A stretch of DNA of 33,150 bases, taken from Nitrospinota bacterium. Lineage in GTDB: Bacteria > Nitrospinota_A > UBA7883 > JACRLM01. Position 1 is the first letter of the stretch. Every line of letters starts with the position of its first letter. The notes under the pieces were generated by a model. That model saw only the letters and a program-made list of their open reading frames with translations, was not told the origin of the DNA and ran no database searches. The DNA lies in NCBI GenBank assembly GCA_016235255.1, contig JACRLM010000007.1, forward strand, positions 1 to 33,150. The letters run 5' to 3'. Positions 23,958 to 32,966 of the stretch are shown here, one piece after another. Both the position numbers and the translations under genes were made by a program.

Positions 23958-25676
23958 CTATTGCGCCAGCAGGCTTTCCATCGCATTTTTCACGGCGGAC
24001 GTCACTTCGCTCAACGGAATGGACAACTTCTCGCCGGTCTTGCGCACCTTTATTTCCGCTTTCCCCTCCGCCAGCCCCTTGCGGCCCACGATCACCTGGA
24101 TGGGGTAGCCCACCAGGTCCGCGTCGTTGAACTTCACGCCGGAGCGCACGTCCCTGTCGTCGAGCGCCGGGTCGAGTCCGTTTCCGGAAAGGGCGGCGTA
24201 TATGTCTTCCGCCGCCTTTACCACGTTGGCGTCGTCCATGTTAAGCGGTAGTATGACAGCGCCGAAGGGGGCGATGGCGGGGGGCCATATAATCCCGGCT
24301 GCGTCGTGGTTCTGCTCGATGGCGGCGGCGGCGCTCCGCCCCACGCCGATGCCGTAACATCCCATTATCATCGGCTTTTCGCACCCCTCGCGGTCCAGGA
24401 AAGTGGCGCGCATGGCTTCGGAATATTTCGTCCCCAGCTTGAATATGTGCCCCACCTCGATGCCCTTCGCCATTTTAATTTTGCCGCCGGAGCAGCGCGG
24501 GCAAGCGTCCCCTTCTTTTGCGTTCCTTATGCCGATATATGTGGCCGCAGGAAAATCCCGCGCGGGATTCACGTTGGAAACGTGCGTATCGGCCTTGTTC
24601 GCCCCTGTGACGGCGTTCACCATTGCCTTCACCGAATGGTCGGCCACTATCGGAATCGAAATCCCCAAAGGTCCGGCAAAGCCCACCGGCGCGCCGGTGA
24701 TCCTTTCCACCTCGGCGTCCTCCGCCAGCGCTATCTCCACGGCGTTCACCGCCCTTTTCAATTTCACCTCGTTCACCTCATGATCGCCCCGCACCAGCGC
24801 CGCCACGAATCCGCCGCTATCGGTCTTGTATATGAGCGTCTTGATGAACGACGCTGGAGATGTTTTCAGGAACGCCGCAACATCCTCCACCTTCCCTTTG
24901 CCGGGAGTGGAAAGGTACGTAAGCGGCAAAGGTTCGCCCGCGCCGTCCGCGACTGGCGGCGGCGTCTCCGCTTTTTCCATGTTGGCGGCGTAATCGCACG
25001 CTCCGCAGTATGCGATGGTGTCCTCGCCCGATTCGGCCAGCACCATGAACTCGTGGGAGAACGATCCGCCTATCTGCCCCGTGTCCGCCTCCACCGCGCG
25101 GAATTTAAGCCCCAGCCTGCGGAATATGGCGTTGTATGCCACGCGCATCGCCTCATAGCTTTTGCTGGCCCCTTCGTCGTCCGCGTCGAAGCTGTAGGCG
25201 TCCTTCATGGAAAACTCGCGCCCACGCATCACGCCGAACCTGGGCCGGATCTCGTCGCGGAACTTGGTCTGTATCTGGTACAGGTTCACCGGCAGTTCAC
25301 GGTACGACCGCACATCGCGCCGGACAAGGTCAGTGACCACCTCTTCGTGCGTGGGACCGTAACAAAAATCGCGCCCGTGCCTGTCGGCGAAGCGCAGCAG
25401 CTCCTTGCCGTAAACTTCCCACCGGCCAGACTCTATCCAAAGCTCCGCCGGCTGGACGGAGGGCATGAACACCTCCAAAGCCCCGGCGCGGTTCATTTCC
25501 TCCCGGATGATATTTTCGATTTTGCGGATCACCTTGAGCCCCAGCGGAAGGGTGGTGTAAACGCCAGCCGCAAGTTTCCTTATCATCCCAGCTCGGGTCA
25601 TAAGTTTCTGGCTGACCACCTCCGCTTCGGAGGGGGCCTCTTTGAGTGTCGGCAAATGGTATCTGGTAAGGCGCAT
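23958..25676 (-). CDS. proS: Prolyl-tRNA synthetase, bacterial type with editing domain
   Basis: ProS charges tRNA-Pro with proline. The 572-residue length and order fit the bacterial form: catalytic segments GPTHEE at 107-112 and [10 protein letters not shown] with [14 protein letters not shown] at 139-164 (motif 2), an inserted editing domain between motifs 2 and 3, motif 3 [17 protein letters not shown], and a C-terminal anticodon-binding domain. I take ATG 25676 ([10 protein letters not shown]) as the start because the family begins there. A TTG at 25703 would add nine unconserved residues. The gene has its own promoter candidate 47 nt upstream. Confidence 0.96.
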   Translation of the reverse strand: MRLTRYHLPTLKEAPSEAEVVSQKLMTRAGMIRKLAAGVYTTLPLGLKVIRKIENIIREEMNRAGALEVFMPSVQPAELWIESGRWEVYGKELLRFADRHGRDFCYGPTHEEVVTDLVRRDVRSYRELPVNLYQIQTKFRDEIRPRFGVMRGREFSMKDAYSFDADDEGASKSYEAMRVAYNAIFRRLGLKFRAVEADTGQIGGSFSHEFMVLAESGEDTIAYCGACDYAANMEKAETPPPVADGAGEPLPLTYLSTPGKGKVEDVAAFLKTSPASFIKTLIYKTDSGGFVAALVRGDHEVNEVKLKRAVNAVEIALAEDAEVERITGAPVGFAGPLGISIPIVADHSVKAMVNAVTGANKADTHVSNVNPARDFPAATYIGIRNAKEGDACPRCSGGKIKMAKGIEVGHIFKLGTKYSEAMRATFLDREGCEKPMIMGCYGIGVGRSAAAAIEQNHDAAGIIWPPAIAPFGAVILPLNMDDANVVKAAEDIYAALSGNGLDPALDDRDVRSGVKFNDADLVGYPIQVIVGRKGLAEGKAEIKVRKTGEKLSIPLSEVTSAVKNAMESLLAQ

Positions 25677-25722
25677 ATAGTGCGAAGTTCTCCGTAAAAA
25701 CAACGTTAATCAAGCTCGGCTA

Positions 25723-25752
25723 ATGGTATGGAATCAGCCGTATGAAAGTCAA
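25723..25752 (-). promoter_or_regulatory. Candidate sigma70 promoter for proS
   Basis: On the minus strand, TTGACT (25752-25747) is followed after 18 nt by TACCAT (25728-25723). The predicted transcript would start near 25716, with a leader of about 40 nt. The spacing is acceptable and the -35 box is strong, but the -10 box is only a partial match. Confidence 0.45.
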
Positions 25753-25769
25753 CCTCCGGGCCTAGCCCC

Positions 25770-26513
25770 TTAAAAATACTCCTTGCGCGCCGGGTCCAAA
25801 AGTCTTTCGTGGAACTTTTCGAATTCCGCCTCGAACCTGGCGATCAATCCCTCCTTGAGAAACGAAAAATGCCCGGACGGCGATATTATCAAATGTTCGC
25901 GCACCCATATGTCCATAAGCCTGGCGGCGAAAAGCATCTCGCGGGTGAGGCATATGTCCTCGTCGGACGGCTCCGCCGCGCCGCCGGGGTGGTTGTGCGC
26001 CAGCACAAGGGTGGTGGCCGCGTGGGCGAACGCCTTTTCGACCACCTGTCTTGGCGAAAGGGTCACATGGCTGGGGGCTCCGATGGAGATGCGCTCCTCG
26101 CTCAATATGGCGTTCTGGGAGTTCAGGAACAGCACGTGGAAAGACTCCCTGCGCTCCCCCTTTAGCGCGTGGTTGAAATAGTCGAGCACTTCGGCGAAGG
26201 AGTTCATATAGTTCTCGCGCATGATCTTCTCGCGCAGGAATTTGCGGGCGATGGAATGGATCAGGCGTATTCCAAGGGCGTTGTTCGGCCCTATCCCCTC
26301 GATCCTGCCCAGGTCTTCCGGGGTGGCTTCCAGCACGCCGGCCAGGTTGCCGAATTCCTTGAGGGCGCGCCGGGCGGTCTGCTTGCAGTCCCGCCGGGGT
26401 GTGGCAAGGGTCAAAAGAAGCTCCACGATCTCGTCGTCGGTGAACTTGTCCAGCCCGAAGCTTAAGAACTTCTCCCTGAGCCTTTTGCGATGCCCTTCAG
26501 CCCTGTCTTCCAT
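25770..26513 (-). CDS. radC: RadC family protein (JAB/MPN domain)
   Basis: RadC proteins combine helix-hairpin-helix DNA-binding elements with a JAMM-type metal site. Their proposed role in DNA repair is not firmly established. In this 247-residue protein the HhH lies near 62-80 (EDLGRIEGIGPNNA). The metal-binding motif is HNHPGG at 173-178 followed by S183 and D184. It has a GGAAAT element before the ATG and starts 11 nt after the ubiA stop in the same direction. Confidence 0.92.
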   Translation of the reverse strand: MEDRAEGHRKRLREKFLSFGLDKFTDDEIVELLLTLATPRRDCKQTARRALKEFGNLAGVLEATPEDLGRIEGIGPNNALGIRLIHSIARKFLREKIMRENYMNSFAEVLDYFNHALKGERRESFHVLFLNSQNAILSEERISIGAPSHVTLSPRQVVEKAFAHAATTLVLAHNHPGGAAEPSDEDICLTREMLFAARLMDIWVREHLIISPSGHFSFLKEGLIARFEAEFEKFHERLLDPARKEYF

Positions 26514-26523
26514 TATTTCCGGG

Positions 26524-27381
26524 TCACGGTTTTATTATTATGTCCGCGATGGTGAACACCATCAGCCCCACGCTTATCACCCCGTTGACGTTGAAGAACG
26601 CCACGTTCACTTTCGAAAGATCCTCCGGGCGCACTAACGAATGCTCGTAATACAGCATCAAAGCGGTGAACCCGACCCCCGCAAGGTATATCCACGAAAG
26701 ATGGGCCGCCACGGCCACAAGAAGCAACGCGGCCACCATCACCGCATGGAACGCCGACGCCATTGAAAGCGCCTTGCCAACCCCGAACCGCCGGGGAATG
26801 GAATACAGCCCCTTCTCGCTGTCAAACCGCGCGTCCTGGCAGGAGTATATCGTATCGAGCCCCGCCAGCCAAAAGATCACCGCTATCCCCAGAAGCGACG
26901 GAGCCAACGCAAACTCCTCCCGCACCGCCACCCATCCGCCCATCGGGGCGAGGGAAAGCGCCAGCCCAAGGAAAAAATGGGAGTAATGCGTTATCCGCTT
27001 CGTGTATGAATAGAAAAATACGATGAGCAGCGCGAACGGGGCGAGCCTGGCCGCCATGACGTTTATCATGGAGCAGACCATTATGAATCCGACGCCGCAC
27101 GCGAGTATGAAGATCATGTACTGCACACGGGAGGCCTCCCCGGCCGGAAGCGCCCTGTTTTGCGTGCGGGGGTTTTCGCTGTCGAACGGTTCGTCCACCA
27201 GCCTGTTGAACGCCATCGCCGCCGAACGGGCCAGGACCATCGCAGCCGTTATCCAGCCGAGCAACGCAAGCGGAGGGACGCCGTCCGCCGCCATGAACGC
27301 GCTCATTATGGCGAAAGGCATGGCGAACAGCGTGTGCTGTATCTTTATGTCCCCCAGGATCGCGGCCAGCGGTTTTATCAT
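26524..27381 (-). CDS. UbiA family polyprenyltransferase, MqnP-like
   Basis: This integral-membrane enzyme joins a polyprenyl chain to an aromatic ring. Two aspartate-rich motifs are visible: FNRLVDEPFDSENPRT at 58-73 and DTIYSCQDARFDSEKGLYS at 176-194. Their wording resembles the MqnP branch of the futalosine menaquinone route as well as 4-hydroxybenzoate prenyltransferase UbiA. Eight or so hydrophobic helices span the 285 residues. Menaquinone is the expected partner of QmoABC, which favours the MqnP reading, but no other mqn or ubi genes are present to decide. It starts 15 nt after pcrA ends. Confidence 0.85.
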   Translation of the reverse strand: MIKPLAAILGDIKIQHTLFAMPFAIMSAFMAADGVPPLALLGWITAAMVLARSAAMAFNRLVDEPFDSENPRTQNRALPAGEASRVQYMIFILACGVGFIMVCSMINVMAARLAPFALLIVFFYSYTKRITHYSHFFLGLALSLAPMGGWVAVREEFALAPSLLGIAVIFWLAGLDTIYSCQDARFDSEKGLYSIPRRFGVGKALSMASAFHAVMVAALLLVAVAAHLSWIYLAGVGFTALMLYYEHSLVRPEDLSKVNVAFFNVNGVISVGLMVFTIADIIIKP

Positions 27382-27396
27382 CCTGCGACCGCGCTT

Positions 27397-29697
27397 TCAG
27401 GCATGGGAAAGCCTGGCATGCTTTAGTATCAGCTTTTTCTCGCCGAACCTGGGGAAATACACGGTGACCTTGCCGTTCTCCCCGCGCCCTTCCACCGAGC
27501 GTATCACCCCCACCTGGAACATCGGGTGACGCACCTTGTCCCCCGCCGCGAACACCCCTTCTGTCTTTGGCGAGGAAGCTGGCCGGGCGGCTGGTGGTAT
27601 TCCTCTCTCTTTTTCCGCAGAAAAGACCGGGGCAGGCGTGGGCCTTGTTATCTTCACCGGGGCCTTCGGCCACTTGTCCCGGTCTTCGGCGCGGGGCGTG
27701 AACAATGACAACTCCTGGGCAGCCTCCATCTCCACGCATTCCGCCGGTATGTCCCGCAGGAACCGGGATGGCCTGTTGGCCTGCGGCACGCCGAATATGC
27801 GCCGTTCCCGCGCGTGGGTGATATGCAGCGCTTCCATTGCACGGGTCATGGCCACATACATAAGGCGCCGCTCCTCCTCCATCTGCGACGGATTGTCCTT
27901 GCTCCTGGCGTGGGGGAATATCCCTTCCTCCAGCCCCGTGACAAACACCACCGGGAACTCCAGCCCCTTGCTCACATGCACCGTCATAAGCTTCACCGCT
28001 CCGCCGTCTTTCATGTCGTCCGCGTCGGCGGTGAGCGCCGCCTGGTCCAGGAACGTCTGTATGGAATTCTCGCCGGTCCTCTCGATGAAGTCCTCCGCCG
28101 CGTTCACAAGTTCGTTAAGGTTCTCCATCCGGTTGGCCGCCTCGCTGTCGTCTTCTTTTGCCAGCCATTCCATGTAGCCTGTGGCCGTCAACGCGTCGCT
28201 GATCGCGTCCGCGGCGTTTTTCGATGTGGCCAAAATCCGCACCTTCGACATTATTTCGCGGAACGCCTCAAGCTTCCCCTTCGTCCCGGAGTTAAATCCA
28301 GCGCTCGCCTCCGCCTCGTCCAGCGCCGCCGCCATGGACTTGCCTTCCACCTCGGCCAGCGCGGCGAGTTTTTCCACCGTCGTGGCCCCGATCCCCCTGG
28401 GCGGAACGTTGATGATCCGGCGAAGCGAAACGGTGTCATGCGGATTTAGCGCCACCCGGAAATAGGCGAGCATGTCCTTTATCTCGCGCCGCTCATAGAA
28501 CTTCAGCCCGCCGAACACCTGGTATGATATCCCCTCACGGCGCAGGGCGTCCTCTATGGCGCGGGACTGGGAGTTGGTCCTGTAGAACACCGCGAAATCG
28601 TTGTGGACTCGCCCTTTTTCCCGTTCGATACGCTTTATCCCGGTGGCCACGCGCCGTCCCTCGTCCATTTCGTCCTGCGCGAAATAGAGCTTTATCTTCT
28701 CCCCGGCGGCGTTCTGCGTCCAAAGCCGCTTTTCCTTGCGCCCGGCGTTCTGGGAAACCACCCCGTGGGCGCCTTCAAGGATGTTGCGGGTGGAGCGGTA
28801 GTTCTGCTCCAGCTTGATAACTTTCGCGCCCGGATAGTCCTTTTCGAAGTTGAGGATGTTCCCTATGTTGGCCCCGCGCCATTGATAGATGGACTGGTCG
28901 TCGTCCCCCACCACGCATATGCTCCCGCCCCCGCCTGTCATCAGCCGGACGAATTCGTATTGCGCGGCGTTTGTGTCCTGGAACTCGTCCACAAGCACGT
29001 GCGAGAACCGCCTTTGGTAGCGCTCTCTTATGTCCTCGTTTTTCCGCAGAAGCTCCACGCTTTTGCCCAGAAGATCGTCAAAGTCCATGCAGCGCGATTC
29101 CATCAGCTTGCGCTCGTACTGGTGGAACACCCGGAGGAAGTCCTCGAACCGCCGGGGGTTGAGCTCCTTTTCGGCCTCGTCCGCCCCTTTGAGCTTGTTC
29201 TTGAAGCTGGAAATCATGGCTCCGGCCTGCCGGGCGGGATTGGCCTTCTCGTCCACCCCAAGCTGGGCCATGCAAAGCTTTATCAGCCGCTCCTGGTCCT
29301 GGGAGTCATATATCACAAAGTCCTTGCCATACCCGAGCCTGTCCGCGTCCCGCCGCAAAACGCGAAGGCACGCCGAATGGAACGTGGATATCCAGATGTC
29401 CGTCCCCGTCTGCCCCAACAGGGAGCGCACGCGCTCCTTCATCTCCCCGGCGGCCTTGTTGGTGAAAGTGAGCGCTATGATGCTCTTGGGATTCACCCCG
29501 GAGGCCACCAGCCGCGCGATACGGTATGTTATGACCCGGGTTTTGCCCGACCCGGCCCCAGCCAGCACCAGAAGCGGCCCTTCACCGTAATAAACGGCCT
29601 CCAGTTGAGGGGGATTCAGAAGCTCCGGAAGGTTGTCCAGTCCGGCGGCGGCCCCTTGGGCCTGGCCCGCCGGAATTTCATGTGCGGCGCGGTTCAT
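27397..29697 (-). CDS. pcrA: UvrD/PcrA-type superfamily 1 DNA helicase
   Basis: A 3'-5' helicase for nucleotide-excision and mismatch repair and for clearing recombinase or replication blocks. The 766-residue protein carries Walker A GAGSGKTR near 47-54, Walker B VDEFQDTN, motif III GDDDQSIYQWRGA, motif IV QNYRSTRNIL, motif V TVHVSKGLEFPVVF and motif VI LMYVAMTRA. A proline-rich linker precedes a small C-terminal module (about 700-766) like the RNA-polymerase-binding domain of PcrA. ATG 29697 overlaps the stop of the upstream gene as TGATG; a GTG directly before it is possible. UvrD and PcrA cannot be separated confidently by eye. Confidence 0.93.
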   Translation of the reverse strand: MNRAAHEIPAGQAQGAAAGLDNLPELLNPPQLEAVYYGEGPLLVLAGAGSGKTRVITYRIARLVASGVNPKSIIALTFTNKAAGEMKERVRSLLGQTGTDIWISTFHSACLRVLRRDADRLGYGKDFVIYDSQDQERLIKLCMAQLGVDEKANPARQAGAMISSFKNKLKGADEAEKELNPRRFEDFLRVFHQYERKLMESRCMDFDDLLGKSVELLRKNEDIRERYQRRFSHVLVDEFQDTNAAQYEFVRLMTGGGGSICVVGDDDQSIYQWRGANIGNILNFEKDYPGAKVIKLEQNYRSTRNILEGAHGVVSQNAGRKEKRLWTQNAAGEKIKLYFAQDEMDEGRRVATGIKRIEREKGRVHNDFAVFYRTNSQSRAIEDALRREGISYQVFGGLKFYERREIKDMLAYFRVALNPHDTVSLRRIINVPPRGIGATTVEKLAALAEVEGKSMAAALDEAEASAGFNSGTKGKLEAFREIMSKVRILATSKNAADAISDALTATGYMEWLAKEDDSEAANRMENLNELVNAAEDFIERTGENSIQTFLDQAALTADADDMKDGGAVKLMTVHVSKGLEFPVVFVTGLEEGIFPHARSKDNPSQMEEERRLMYVAMTRAMEALHITHARERRIFGVPQANRPSRFLRDIPAECVEMEAAQELSLFTPRAEDRDKWPKAPVKITRPTPAPVFSAEKERGIPPAARPASSPKTEGVFAAGDKVRHPMFQVGVIRSVEGRGENGKVTVYFPRFGEKKLILKHARLSHA

Positions 29698-30716
29698 CAC
29701 TTAAGAAATTCCGCCAGCTTCTCGTATTCCGCGAAACCACGGACCACCTGTGTAAGCTTGTCCCCCTTCGATATGGCGATGGAAGGGGTCTGGTATATGC
29801 CCAGCGACTGGGCGCGTTTGAGGTCCGCGTCCACCTTGGCGTTTATCTTCGTTTTCAGGTCCTCTGTGAAATTCACGTCCGGCAACCTTTCCTTCAGATA
29901 GCCGTACAGCTTTTCCTGGTTTTCGAACATCGCCTTGCGCGCCGCAAGGAACACCTCCGGGCCGCGCGTGATCGCCAGCGCATTGGCGTAGGACACCGCC
30001 ACGGGCGAAACGGAATGGGTGGGGATTATGAAGTCCCGGTATATTATCAGCGCTTCCGGATGGTTCTTTCTCAATTTTTCCACCTCCGGCTCGAATTTCC
30101 GGCAATAACCGCACTCGTAATCTGAAAAAATCTCCACTTTCAACGAAGCCTTCAGGTTCCCCTCGTATGTCACAAGCCCGTCCGCCTGCAAGTTGGCCTT
30201 TGCCGCAGACAGCTTCACCGGAGCGGCGAAGGCCCCGAAAGAGAGCAGGACTATCACGGGGACCGCCCATATTCCGCCGGGGAATTTCAGGTTCCCGGCG
30301 CGTAAACTCCAGACAAGCGCCAACGCGAACAGCACGGCCACCGTCCCGAACTGGACAAGGCAGAACATGCAGAACACCTGGATGATATAGGCCATCACCC
30401 ACAGGAAATAAAACTCCGCACCCATCAACACCGCCGCCATCGGCAACGTGAACACCGGGAAATACCGGAGTATATAAACGAAAGTCACGTATGTGAGCAG
30501 TCCCCAATACGTCACCGGCACGCCGAACAACTTTGCGAACGGCGTGGAGGCCACGTCCGCGCAGCCGCTCTGGGTTCCGCCGCAAAGCTCCATGATCGCC
30601 GGATAATGGTGCGAAAGCTCCGTAACCACGGCCAGCGCGGCGCCAAAGGCGGCCACGACGTACAGCATTATTTCCAAAGGCCCGTTTTTCACGGTCAGTT
30701 CATTATTTTTCTTCAT
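29697..30716 (-). CDS. VKOR-DsbA fusion, disulfide-forming membrane protein
   Basis: The first 140 residues are a vitamin K epoxide reductase domain with four or five membrane helices. The loop cysteines are C45 and C52, and the quinone-side active site is C116-M-F-C119. Residues from about 185 form a thioredoxin-fold DsbA-like domain with active site C202-G-Y-C205 and a likely cis-proline P311 in QTPS. Such fusions oxidise periplasmic proteins and pass electrons to quinone, replacing the separate DsbA and DsbB. The helix at 148-166 joins the two parts, placing the thioredoxin domain in the periplasm. AAGGA lies just before the ATG. Its quinone use links it loosely to the neighbouring UbiA-type gene. 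Confidence 0.92.
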   Translation of the reverse strand: MKKNNELTVKNGPLEIMLYVVAAFGAALAVVTELSHHYPAIMELCGGTQSGCADVASTPFAKLFGVPVTYWGLLTYVTFVYILRYFPVFTLPMAAVLMGAEFYFLWVMAYIIQVFCMFCLVQFGTVAVLFALALVWSLRAGNLKFPGGIWAVPVIVLLSFGAFAAPVKLSAAKANLQADGLVTYEGNLKASLKVEIFSDYECGYCRKFEPEVEKLRKNHPEALIIYRDFIIPTHSVSPVAVSYANALAITRGPEVFLAARKAMFENQEKLYGYLKERLPDVNFTEDLKTKINAKVDADLKRAQSLGIYQTPSIAISKGDKLTQVVRGFAEYEKLAEFLK

Positions 30717-30754
30717 ATTCCTTCTTTGACCATGTCGAATGTTATGTCCGCGGA

Positions 30755-31228
30755 TCAGGAGTCTCTTTCAAGTTTCAGATCGCCGATAGGCTCTCCCTCC
30801 GGGGCGGCCTGTGGTCTGGAAGCTGGTTCCTCAGGCTTTATTTCCTTTTCCTCGTCCTCTTCCTCGCCCCACCAGTATGGGTCCACCCCGAAATGGCGGT
30901 GGACGTTCTCCTCTTCCACCCTGGTTGGCATGTCTATCACATGCGGGGCGGGAGCGGCCATGACATGCTCCGCCTCCCTGTTCACGTTCAACCGGGACAT
31001 GCCCCCCTTTTTGAGGGCGCCCCAGGGGATAAGTATCTTTTTGCCCCGGATGGCCAGGAACCCGCCGATCTCTATCACGGCGTAACGCGGCTTTCGCGTC
31101 TGCCTGTCCACAAGCAGGTCACGCACATCGGTGATGTCCTTGTCCACTACGTCGTAGATGTAGTATCCGACGACCCTGTGATGCGGGGCCAGGTCATAGT
31201 TTATGCTCGATGCGGTCACAAGCTCCAT
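30755..31228 (-). CDS. PRC-barrel domain protein
   Basis: The 157-residue protein has an N-terminal PRC-barrel of about residues 8-85, with DITDVRDLLVDRQTRKPRYAV and the closing KILIPWGAL typical of this fold. A histidine- and acid-rich C-terminal half follows (RHFGVDPYWWGEEEDEEKE), which looks disordered. PRC-barrels occur in the photosynthetic reaction-centre H subunit, RimM and many small stress or cell-surface-associated proteins. No photosynthesis genes are present here, so a general regulatory or binding role is more likely. It is the first gene of the long minus-strand run and is preceded by a plausible promoter. Confidence 0.82.
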   Translation of the reverse strand: MELVTASSINYDLAPHHRVVGYYIYDVVDKDITDVRDLLVDRQTRKPRYAVIEIGGFLAIRGKKILIPWGALKKGGMSRLNVNREAEHVMAAPAPHVIDMPTRVEEENVHRHFGVDPYWWGEEEDEEKEIKPEEPASRPQAAPEGEPIGDLKLERDS

Positions 31229-31284
31229 GGCAATGAACCAAAGGTTGAACAGGTGGTTTTACGTCCAATTACGATCATCTGTTG

Positions 31285-31313
31285 ATTTTAGTGAATCGCG
31301 GATTATAAATCAA
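31285..31313 (-). promoter_or_regulatory. Candidate sigma70 promoter for the PRC-barrel/VKOR/pcrA gene run
   Basis: On the minus strand, TTGATT (31313-31308) and TAAAAT (31290-31285) are 17 nt apart. The predicted start is near 31278, leaving a leader of about 50 nt before the PRC-barrel ATG. Both boxes are near-consensus, and this is the first suitable site ahead of the run. Confidence 0.5.
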
Positions 31314-31531
31314 ACTGAGGGATGGATTTATCCCCGGAATTCCGGGGCCGCGCGCTCCCCCTTCCATAGCCAAGACATCGTGCGCATGGTTGGAGAGGAC
31401 GAAACTCCCATAAAATACGCCGGGGAGCGGCCCGGCCAGGTGTTCCGCCACACCGGCGCCACTTCCAAGATACGGCAAACCGCAAGTGGCGGGAAAACAG
31501 ATGTGGATGCGGTCCGCGCCTATTGAAAAAC
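31314..31531. other. Non-coding stretch between PRC-barrel promoter and tRNA-Gly
   Basis: The 303 nt between the PRC-barrel gene and the tRNA contain the promoter described separately. In the remainder I see no supported gene. Open frames here lack ribosome-binding sites and family features, and one is simply the tRNA read as protein. No repeat or terminator with a T-run was found. Confidence 0.5.
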
Positions 31532-31607
31532 TGGAGCGGGCGACGGGATTCGAACCCGCGACCCTCAGCTTGGGAAGCTGATGCTCTACCAACTGAGCTA
31601 CACCCGC
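31532..31607 (-). tRNA. tRNA-Gly (anticodon CCC)
   Basis: The minus strand folds into a complete cloverleaf of 76 nt, including an encoded CCA end (31534-31532). The acceptor stem GCGGGTG pairs with CGCCCGC, with one G-T wobble. The D arm is GCTC...GAGC. The anticodon stem TCAGC/GCTGA encloses the loop TTCCCAA, giving anticodon CCC at 31574-31572, which reads the glycine codon GGG. The T arm GCGGG/CCCGT carries TTCGAAT. No flanking tRNA genes or attachment-site duplication are visible. Confidence 0.96.
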
Positions 31608-31631
31608 CCTGTAAGAGACAACAAAGATAGC

Positions 31632-31705
31632 ACAACTTTACGTTGTTTGCATCAGCCCGATTAGCGATATTTTTGCGATAATTCTCCTGACACAACGTTG
31701 TCAGG
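31632..31705. promoter_or_regulatory. Extended -10 element and paired ACAAC/GTTGT palindromes upstream of tag
   Basis: TGCGATAAT at 31674-31682 is an extended -10 box on the plus strand suitable for tag, with a predicted start near 31689. Two inverted repeats with the same half-sites flank it: ACAAC-5-GTTGT at 31632-31646 and the fused ACAACGTTGT at 31692-31701. The second lies within CCTGACA...TGTCAGG at 31686-31705. The layout suggests operator sites, but no regulator is known from the sequence. Confidence 0.35.
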
Positions 31706-31742
31706 ATGCCTCTGTTATAGTCACGGTCAGGAGGGCAAAGCG

Positions 31743-32342
31743 ATGGCGGACACTTTGAAACGGTGCCCCTGGCCTGGGGACAATCGGCTGATGATCGAGT
31801 ACCATGACAATGAGTGGGGCGTGCCAGTTCATGACGACAGGAAGCACTTTGAGTTCCTTGTCCTGGAAGGGGCGCAGGCCGGGCTTAGCTGGCTGACGAT
31901 CCTTAAAAGAAGGGAAGGGTACCGCAGGGCCTTTGCGGACTTTGATCCTGAAAAGGTGGCCAGGTTCACCGCCGGGAAGATAAAAAAGCTTCTGGACGAT
32001 CCGGGGATCATACGCAATAAGCTCAAGGTGGCGGCGGCGGTGGGCAACGCTAAATGCTTTCTGGCCGTCCAAAAGGAGTTCGGAAGTTTTAACGCCTATT
32101 GCTGGCGGTTCACCGGGGGCAGGCCGATAGTCAACCGCTGGAGGAGCTTGGGCGAACTTCCGGCGCGCACAAAAGAGTCGGACGCTTTTTCCGCCGACCT
32201 GAAAAAACGCGGATTCAAGTTTGTGGGATCAACGATTATCTACGCGCACATGCAGGCGGCAGGCATGGTCAACGACCATATTATCACTTGCCGCCGCCAT
32301 GGCGAATTGGCGGCCATGGCGCAAAACAGCTTCCCGCGATAG
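31743..32342 (+). CDS. tag: 3-methyladenine DNA glycosylase I
   Basis: Tag removes 3-methyladenine from alkylated DNA. The 199-residue protein has the zinc ligands expected of the family: C8 in RCPWPG, H21 in EYHDNEWG, and H179 and C183 in HIITCRRH. E42 and W50 in VLEGAQAGLSW correspond to the base-recognition pocket. ATG 31743 has CAGGAGGG 8 nt upstream; an upstream in-frame start at 31698 would add 15 unconserved residues. It stands alone, divergent from the tRNA and convergent with efp. Confidence 0.95.
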   Translation: MADTLKRCPWPGDNRLMIEYHDNEWGVPVHDDRKHFEFLVLEGAQAGLSWLTILKRREGYRRAFADFDPEKVARFTAGKIKKLLDDPGIIRNKLKVAAAVGNAKCFLAVQKEFGSFNAYCWRFTGGRPIVNRWRSLGELPARTKESDAFSADLKKRGFKFVGSTIIYAHMQAAGMVNDHIITCRRHGELAAMAQNSFPR

Positions 32343-32352
32343 GGCGCGGGAA
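32331..32352. terminator. Perfect hairpin between convergent tag and efp
   Basis: TTCCCGCG (32331-32338) and CGCGGGAA (32345-32352) are perfect inverted copies around a 6-nt loop that includes the last bases of the tag stop. The hairpin sits in the 16-nt gap between two convergent genes, where a bidirectional terminator is expected. Neither strand has a following U-tract, so intrinsic termination would be inefficient. Confidence 0.4.
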
Positions 32353-32358
32353 GCGCGG

Positions 32359-32928
32359 TCATTTCACACGTTCGATGTACTTGCACTCCATCGTGTCCAC
32401 CCGCACTTTGTCCCCCGTCGCCACGAACTGGGGCACCATGATCGAAAGGCCGGTCTCCAGCTTCGCCGGTTTCGGTGAGCTTGTGATGGTGGCCGTTTTC
32501 ATCACCGGAGAGGTCTCTGTGACGGTAAGCTCCACCACGCGGGGCGGCTCCACGCCAAGGGGCTTGCCGTCGTAATATTCCACTTTCACTTTCGTGTTGG
32601 GCAGCAGGAATTCGCGCGTCCCCTCAAGTATGTCGCCGCTGAGGAATATCTGCTCGTATGTTTCCGTGTTCATGAAGCAATGGCCGGCCGGATCCTCGTA
32701 AAGGTATTCCATCTCGTGCTGTTCAAGCGCGGCGCGCTCCACCTTTTCCTCGGTGCGCAGCCGCACTTCCGTCTGGTTCCCCTGGATCACGTTGCGAAGC
32801 TTCACCTGGGCGTACGCGCCCCCCTTGCCGGGCTTCACGTGCTCTGCGGCCATCACGCGCCAAAGCTGCTTGTCGTAGATGATCAGGTAACCGACCCTGA
32901 TGGAACCGGCGTTGATATAGACCGCCAT
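32359..32928 (-). CDS. efp: Elongation factor P
   Basis: EF-P relieves ribosome stalling at polyproline stretches. The 189-residue protein has three barrel domains, with KPGKGGAY at 32-39 in the first. K35 is the residue at the tip that in EF-P is commonly modified by beta-lysylation or a related modification; the modifying enzymes are not in the window. The C-terminal segment (SIMVPQFVATGDKVRVDT) is the usual EF-P ending. ATG 32928 has AAAGGA 6 nt upstream. A longer frame running upstream to 33090 crosses the IS-end repeats and is not part of the gene. Confidence 0.96.
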   Translation of the reverse strand: MAVYINAGSIRVGYLIIYDKQLWRVMAAEHVKPGKGGAYAQVKLRNVIQGNQTEVRLRTEEKVERAALEQHEMEYLYEDPAGHCFMNTETYEQIFLSGDILEGTREFLLPNTKVKVEYYDGKPLGVEPPRVVELTVTETSPVMKTATITSSPKPAKLETGLSIMVPQFVATGDKVRVDTMECKYIERVK

Positions 32929-32966
32929 TTTCAGTCCTTTTTCCTTGTTTGTAAAAACAGCGTTAA

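Noticed and set aside
24306..25697. 463-residue open frame opposite proS
   Set aside because: It is the antisense shadow of a high-GC gene, rich in His, Arg and Pro, with no family features. proS on the other strand is certain.
28603..29901. 432-residue open frame opposite the helicase gene
   Set aside because: It crosses the pcrA/VKOR junction antisense and has no ribosome-binding site or recognisable domain; pcrA motifs on the other strand are complete.
31275..31695. Small open frames across the tRNA region on the minus strand
   Set aside because: They read through the tRNA-Gly gene, producing the familiar false peptide GSNPVAR; not real genes.
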